The notes under the pieces are model-generated. The model saw nothing but the letters and a program-made list of their open reading frames with translations, had not been told where the DNA came from and did not search any database. 64,000 bases of DNA from CATOSP01 sp965197545 (GTDB lineage: Bacteria; Chloroflexota; Dehalococcoidia; Lucifugimonadales; UBA3495). The stretch's first letter is position 1. Each line of letters starts with the position of its first letter. The stretch covers positions 930,001 to 994,000 of the forward strand of contig CBDANJ010000008.1 of assembly GCA_965197545.1 (NCBI GenBank), in the 5' to 3' direction. Both the position numbers and the translations under genes were made by a program. This document shows positions 59,870-64,000 of this stretch, piece after piece.

Positions 59870-60199
59870 ATGACGCAGCAGGACGCAGGCCAAGCCGGAC
59901 CAACATGGAAAGAGTACAACCTGGACGTCTTAGACGGGACCGTGGGGGACTGGGTGGAGATCGAATGGGAGAGCGACCGATACGCCGTCATGTGGTTCGA
60001 GGTGAATCCTCCCGGGAACCACGAGAGTATAACCGCGGAGTACAGGTGGGACCCGAGTCAGTCGGAGAAACCGGAAATCCGGGAGCACACGGCCGTCAGG
60101 ATACACGGGTACATGGACGACGACGGAAGGCTGATGGAGATGGTGGCCTGGAAAGACTTGGATGACCCAAGCGGGACGCCCCAGGCGCACCGGCCGTGA
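59870..60199 (+). CDS. Hypothetical protein
   Basis: 109 residues from ATG 59870, AGGAGA before it. Acidic and Trp-rich (VEIEWESDRYAVMWFEVNPP), no family recognised. It may be a small beta-barrel. It lies between the nuclease and RNA ligase genes in the same direction. Confidence 0.55.
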   Translation: MTQQDAGQAGPTWKEYNLDVLDGTVGDWVEIEWESDRYAVMWFEVNPPGNHESITAEYRWDPSQSEKPEIREHTAVRIHGYMDDDGRLMEMVAWKDLDDPSGTPQAHRP

Positions 60200-60217
60200 C
60201 AGATCGCGCCGCCGGCC

Positions 60218-60241
60218 CTGAAAGGGGCCCGGCCCCTTCAG
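60218..60241. other. Stem-loop ahead of the RNA ligase gene
   Basis: CTGAAAGGGG and CCCCTTCAG form a 9-10 bp stem with a short loop. No T-run follows, so it is not a classical terminator; it may affect the mRNA. Confidence 0.4.
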
Positions 60242-60310
60242 TCAGAAAAGGGAAGGGCGGCGGACGCTCCAGCGAGCAACAGCAAGGAAACGAACAAAGA
60301 GGAAAAGGCA

Positions 60311-61321
60311 ATGGCAGAATTCGAAGTCAAGACCTACCCCGTCACCATTGAAGAGCACCCCAACGCAGACCTCCTGGAACTGGCCCGCGTCGGCGACTAT
60401 TACAGCATCGTCCTCAAGGGCCAGTTTCAAGACGGCGACGTCTGCGCCTACATCCCGGAGGCGTCCATAGTCCCGGACAACCTCATAGCCGAGATGGGGC
60501 TGGAGGGAAAGCTCGCCGGGCCGGACCACAACCGCGTCAAGGCAATAAGGCTCCGCGGCATACTGTCCCAGGGCCTAGTCTACCCTGCTCCCGGCCGTCC
60601 GCCTGGGACGGACATGGGAGAAGAGCTGGGAATTACCAAGTGGGAACCACCCATTCCAACACACATGAAGGGGCAGGTGGAATCGAGAGTCGGACAGACC
60701 GTCAAGTTTCCCGTGGAAAACATAAAGAAGTACCCCGAAATGTTCCGAGAGGGCGAGACCGTCACCATCACCGAGAAGATTCACGGAACGTGGTGCTGCA
60801 TGGCCCGCGCCGGCGGCGAACCGCTGGTCAGCAGCCTGGGAATGTCGGAACAGGGACTGGCGCTCAAGCGGAACGAGGCCAACCGGAACAACCTCTACAT
60901 CCGGCAATGGGAACTCAACAGGGAAATTCTCCAGAGGATGGAAGATGAACTGGGCAACGCCGACTTCCACGTGCTGGGCGAGATCTACGGGGGCAGTATC
61001 CAAGACCTGAAGTACGGCATCAACACCCAGGAGTTCAGGGTCTTCGACATCGCCGTAGACGGAGAGTACCAGACCTACGAGTACATCGAATCCCTGGGTT
61101 GGAACACCGTCCCGGTGCTGTACGTAGGACCGTACTCCAAGGAAACCGTCCTCAGCCTCACCGAGGGCCAGTCCACGCTGGACGGAGCCAACCACATCCG
61201 GGAGGGCGTGGTCATCCGGGCTGCGCCCGAGGCCGTCAGCGATCTCACGGGAACGAGGAAAATAGCCAAGTCCATAAGCGAAAGCTACCTGCTGCGCCGG
61301 GGCGGCACCGAGCTCCGTTAG
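60311..61321 (+). CDS. DraRnl-type RNA ligase
   Basis: 336 residues. An N-terminal OB-fold (1-100) is followed by an adenylyltransferase domain with the lysine nucleophile K156 in TITEKIHGTWC, motif IIIa-like FRVFDIAVDG, motif IV REGVVIR and motif V KSISESYLLRR. This layout matches the Deinococcus Rnl5 family, which seals nicks with a 3'-OH RNA strand. It is a repair or phage tool in this setting. AGGAAAAGG precedes the start. Confidence 0.88.
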   Translation: MAEFEVKTYPVTIEEHPNADLLELARVGDYYSIVLKGQFQDGDVCAYIPEASIVPDNLIAEMGLEGKLAGPDHNRVKAIRLRGILSQGLVYPAPGRPPGTDMGEELGITKWEPPIPTHMKGQVESRVGQTVKFPVENIKKYPEMFREGETVTITEKIHGTWCCMARAGGEPLVSSLGMSEQGLALKRNEANRNNLYIRQWELNREILQRMEDELGNADFHVLGEIYGGSIQDLKYGINTQEFRVFDIAVDGEYQTYEYIESLGWNTVPVLYVGPYSKETVLSLTEGQSTLDGANHIREGVVIRAAPEAVSDLTGTRKIAKSISESYLLRRGGTELR

Positions 61322-61371
61322 AAGGAAACGCACCCCCGCCCAGGGGCAAGGTGATAGAATGGACCGGATTC

Positions 61372-61522
61372 TAAACCAATACCAAGGTGGGATGTGCATT
61401 TATGGGGTTTCGAAGACCACCGAAAGGACTCCACAGCACCTCATACCACCTTTAAGCTCCAACTGGGTGGCCACCGACAGTGCGGTCTGGCGATATGTAC
61501 ATTTCACCTTGGCTTTAGTTTA
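61372..61522. mobile_element. MITE, copy 2
   Basis: 151 bp with the same ends as the copy at 17941: TAAACCAATACCAAGGTG at the left and, reversed, TAAACTAAAGCCAAGGTG at the right. It starts 50 bp after the RNA ligase stop and ends 17 bp before the next start. The interior differs from copy 1 more than the ends do, so they are not recent duplicates. Confidence 0.8.
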
Positions 61523-61539
61523 GGAACGAGCCAACCAGA

Positions 61540-62205
61540 ATGACGAACATCAACACGTTCGAGGAAATCCTGCAGGCCATGGAGCGGAACCCGGCCCTCC
61601 GAAACGCCATGCGCCGTCACATCCTGACAGAAGAGCTGCTGCAACTTCCAGCCCAGGTATCCCGGATGGAAACCGACGTGACGGAGCTGAAGGCAGACGT
61701 AGCCGACCTGAAGGAGGGTCAAGCCCGGCTGGAAGAGGGTCAAGCCCGCATATCAGGGCAACTCGGCAACATCATCGGCTCCGACTACGAACGGCAGGCC
61801 GCCAGGCTGGCGGGCCGCCGGATGAGACAGCAATTCGGCCTCAGCCGCATTGAGATGCTCCAGGCCATTACCGTGCCCGACAAGCTGGAACTCACCAACC
61901 TGTTGGACCGGGCCAACGAGACCGGGGCCATATCACAAGAGGAAGCCGACGACATGGAACTGGCCGACCTGGCGCTCCGGGGGCTGGAACCCGGAGGGCG
62001 GGAAGTCCACGTGGTCGCCGAGGTGTCCCTCACGGTGCAGGACCAAGACGTCCAACGCGCGGCCCGAAGAGCCGCCATCATGGCAAGAGCCGACGGCGGG
62101 ACGGTTCACCCGGCAGTCATCGGGGAATCGATCTCCAGTACCGCCCTGGAAGCGGCAAGCCGGGAACAGGTCCTCTTCATACAACTGGACAGCCGCCGGG
62201 AATAA
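61540..62205 (+). CDS. Coiled-coil protein with nuclease-like C-terminus
   Basis: 221 residues. The first 80 form a coiled coil (TDVTELKADVADLKEGQARL). The later half has IIGSDYERQAARLAGRR and REVHVVAEVSLTVQD, where the E-x-S(/K) position resembles degenerate PD-(D/E)xK cores (DUF3782-like). The starting region comes directly after the MITE, which may supply or block transcription. Function unknown. Confidence 0.6.
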   Translation: MTNINTFEEILQAMERNPALRNAMRRHILTEELLQLPAQVSRMETDVTELKADVADLKEGQARLEEGQARISGQLGNIIGSDYERQAARLAGRRMRQQFGLSRIEMLQAITVPDKLELTNLLDRANETGAISQEEADDMELADLALRGLEPGGREVHVVAEVSLTVQDQDVQRAARRAAIMARADGGTVHPAVIGESISSTALEAASREQVLFIQLDSRRE

Positions 62206-62259
62206 CCGGCCCCCTGGGACACACCCGGACCCCCAAGGGCCCCGGGCCGGACTCCGCAC

Positions 62260-62288
62260 AGACCCCGGAGAACCGGTCTCCGGGGTCT
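62260..62288 (+). terminator. Strong hairpin after the coiled-coil gene
   Basis: AGACCCCGGAGA, loop accgg, TCTCCGGGGTCT: a perfect 12-bp stem followed by cttcatgtttt. It is a probable intrinsic terminator with a weak U-tract, 24 bp before the next start. Confidence 0.6.
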
Positions 62289-62312
62289 CTTCATGTTTTG
62301 GGAGGAAAGGCC

Positions 62313-63224
62313 ATGACCAGCCCCACAGCCGGGAAACACCCGGCCGCAGCCGGGGGAGACACCGCAACCCAACTCCGGCATCTCCGGGCCCACCGGGCAT
62401 TCCAACGGCAGGAGAATTTCGAGAAAGCCCGCATCGACTGGAAGACCGTCATCGACCAAGACGAGTCCCGCCGACACGTCGCACGGCACCTCCACGCCAA
62501 GATCAACCAGAAGGCGGGCGGGTTGCAACCCGCGGGCCGGATGAACACCGGGGACGGTCAGGAGAGCATGGTCCGGTTGGCCCGGAGGGTCCGGAACCGG
62601 GAGCGGATCTCTCCCGGTGACGGACTGGGACTGAGCTGGAACCTGCGCCGCCGTATGGTCCGGGCCGGTTACCCCAGGCATTCCGAGGAAGCCTTTGAGG
62701 AAATCATGCGGCTGGACCACCCGGGAACCCTCCCGGCCAAGGACGAGGGATTCCCCCCGGAGGTCAAAGAACAGAGAGCGGAACGGGAGCGGCTGAAGCA
62801 ATTGCTGGCTATGCAGGGCGCCAGCCCCAAGAGACACCGGGAGGCCGTAGCCGCCGAAGCATACGCCTGCCGGGGCTGTCGCAACCTATTCCACCCGGAG
62901 GCTGTTGAGAAGGGCCAATGCCCGGTCTGCATCCACAACCTGGAAGAGAGAGACCTGGTGAAGATAGCGGTCAAGATTGGGCCGGAGCGAACTCCCATGG
63001 GCTGTGTGGAACCCCGCCGGGGCCAGGAATACGGTAAGAACCGGAAAAGAGAGAGAGACAGGAAGAATGACGCAACCCGAAGCCCAGGGCATCGAGTACC
63101 TGACGGCGCTGATCCGAGCGCAGTTCGACCCGGACGCGGCGGAGCCGGCCCTGCTCGCCGCAAGCGGGGTCCCGGGAACGGTCCAGCAACTCAGACGACA
63201 GATGGCCGAGCGGTTGGCAGGTAA
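62313..63224 (+). CDS. Hypothetical zinc-knuckle protein
   Basis: 303 residues from ATG 62313, GGAGG upstream. Mostly basic and helical; a zinc ribbon is suggested by CRGCRNLF with CPVCIHN near residues 188-213. The last 50 or so residues overlap the next gene by 158 nt and look like its out-of-frame shadow; the real protein may end near 63060 if a small frameshift lies upstream. Function unknown. Confidence 0.55.
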   Translation: MTSPTAGKHPAAAGGDTATQLRHLRAHRAFQRQENFEKARIDWKTVIDQDESRRHVARHLHAKINQKAGGLQPAGRMNTGDGQESMVRLARRVRNRERISPGDGLGLSWNLRRRMVRAGYPRHSEEAFEEIMRLDHPGTLPAKDEGFPPEVKEQRAERERLKQLLAMQGASPKRHREAVAAEAYACRGCRNLFHPEAVEKGQCPVCIHNLEERDLVKIAVKIGPERTPMGCVEPRRGQEYGKNRKRERDRKNDATRSPGHRVPDGADPSAVRPGRGGAGPARRKRGPGNGPATQTTDGRAVGR

Positions 63225-64000
63225 GGTGAAAGACCAATTCCACCACGGCATGTCAAGCCTGTTCGTCCTGACCGAGAGACAGGCCGCAACGCTGCGAAGC
63301 CTGGACCTGCCCCCGGAGGTCCCGGAACAGGTCCTATCCCTGAACTGGCTGCGGCAAGACCCCTCCAAACACGCCGTGAACGACCGGCTGGAGACCATCG
63401 CCGCAATGCCCCCATCGGACGGGGAAGGGAAACCCAGCTGGAAGAAATGGTGGCTGGACCACACCCACTCCCGCATCGGCATCTACCGGCCCCAGGACCA
63501 CGATCCCCTGAAGGACCCGGTCTCCGAGATGCTGAACCAGGTCATCCTGGCCATGGCCGAGGCCGCCGGGCCGGAGATCCCCAACCACGGGGAGATGGCC
63601 CGCCACATGCTGGTGTTTGGAGTAATGGACGCCTTCAGCAGCAAACGCACCAGGCAGAAGAACGAGAAGCTGGACCTCACCCTGGTATGGACCACGGGGG
63701 CGAAAATACGCGCACTGGCGAAGCGCATGGGCATAACCGGACAGGATCACCCCGCACGGAGACCCGAGAGCCCGGAGGCCCTGAAGGCGGAACTCCAGGA
63801 TCGGGGAATAGCCGTCCGGCAGGACATGGGGACCATCGCCGGGCTGGAGGAACTCCGGAAGACCCTGAGGGAAGAGGACGTCAAGGACCTGTACGCCAAC
63901 GCCCGAAGCGGGGAGTGGCACGACCGGAAGGCCAGGGAAAACTACATGCTGGACCACCGGGGATACCTGCACAGCGGCCGCAACCGGATCCGCCTCCGGG
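63067..64000 (+). CDS. Hypothetical protein, runs off the window
   Basis: Open from ATG 63067 to the right edge, 311 codons with no stop. It is Arg/Trp-rich (NWLRQDPSKHAVNDRLETIA, then WKKWWLDHTHSRIGIYRP) and helical. No family recognised. The gene is strongly coding by composition and regular frame. Confidence 0.7.
   Translation, partial: MTQPEAQGIEYLTALIRAQFDPDAAEPALLAASGVPGTVQQLRRQMAERLAGKVKDQFHHGMSSLFVLTERQAATLRSLDLPPEVPEQVLSLNWLRQDPSKHAVNDRLETIAAMPPSDGEGKPSWKKWWLDHTHSRIGIYRPQDHDPLKDPVSEMLNQVILAMAEAAGPEIPNHGEMARHMLVFGVMDAFSSKRTRQKNEKLDLTLVWTTGAKIRALAKRMGITGQDHPARRPESPEALKAELQDRGIAVRQDMGTIAGLEELRKTLREEDVKDLYANARSGEWHDRKARENYMLDHRGYLHSGRNRIRLR

Overview
The window is high-GC bacterial DNA. 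The style of the large repeat protein (serial Ig-like units with 'PATGAPTI' and 'SYQWL'), the formate dehydrogenase and aldehyde oxidoreductase genes, and the load of insertion sequences suggest an uncultured Chloroflexota (SAR202/Dehalococcoidia-like) genome. That placement is inference. There are no rRNA or tRNA genes that I can see and no CRISPR array.

Layout. (1) 1-10.6 kb is a metabolic block: an amidase cut by the window edge with a GatC-like small protein, then a co-directional molybdenum/tungsten-enzyme cluster: MobA, a MoaD-like protein, an aldehyde:ferredoxin oxidoreductase-family enzyme, a cupin, and an FdsG/FdsB/FdsA-type NAD-dependent formate dehydrogenase. A DUF104/PIN toxin-antitoxin pair sits between fdsB and fdsA. 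(2) 10.6-19.9 kb is a decayed accessory region: a MazF-like toxin, the two ends of a type ISP restriction enzyme flanking a D12 methylase plus HNH nuclease cassette, ISAs1, IS5-like and IS701 elements, a MITE that truncates a DUF262 gene, and an IS3 remnant. (3) 20.5-34.1 kb is a single, tightly overlapping operon on the minus strand. It is built on a type I restriction-modification system (hsdM, hsdS, hsdR) but also carries a Cys-rich small protein, an HExxH protease-like protein, an AlbA/Schlafen-type ATPase, a HEPN protein whose nucleotidyltransferase partner is fused to HsdS, a reverse transcriptase, a DUF4365-like nuclease, an unknown 376-aa protein and a DUF6602 nuclease-like protein. 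It has a recognisable promoter overlapped by a perfect 10-bp inverted repeat. A fused hsdR-start/hsdS-end mini-ORF inside it looks like a recombination scar. (4) 34.2-39.4 kb has pseudogenes, a NarL-type two-component system and an ISKra4-like element with a 9-bp target duplication. (5) 39.8-47.5 kb encodes one giant secreted Ig/CARDB/FN3 repeat protein, broken by two one-base frameshifts. (6) 47.7-58.1 kb is an integrative-element module: several small HTH regulators, a VirD4/TraD-like ATPase, a replication-relaxation protein, an ImmA-like/XRE pair with a palindromic operator, and a large serine recombinase joined to the 3' piece of an SNF2 helicase gene. (7) 58.1-64 kb holds phage- or plasmid-like genes: the SNF2 fragment, a RecB/Cas4-like nuclease, an RNA ligase, a second MITE copy and unknown proteins.

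Frameshifts are common in mobile, defence and repeat genes and absent from the metabolic block. Many are one-base changes in G or C runs, so some may be sequencing errors; others (an 8-bp duplication, the MITE truncation, the ISP gene remnants) cannot be explained that way.
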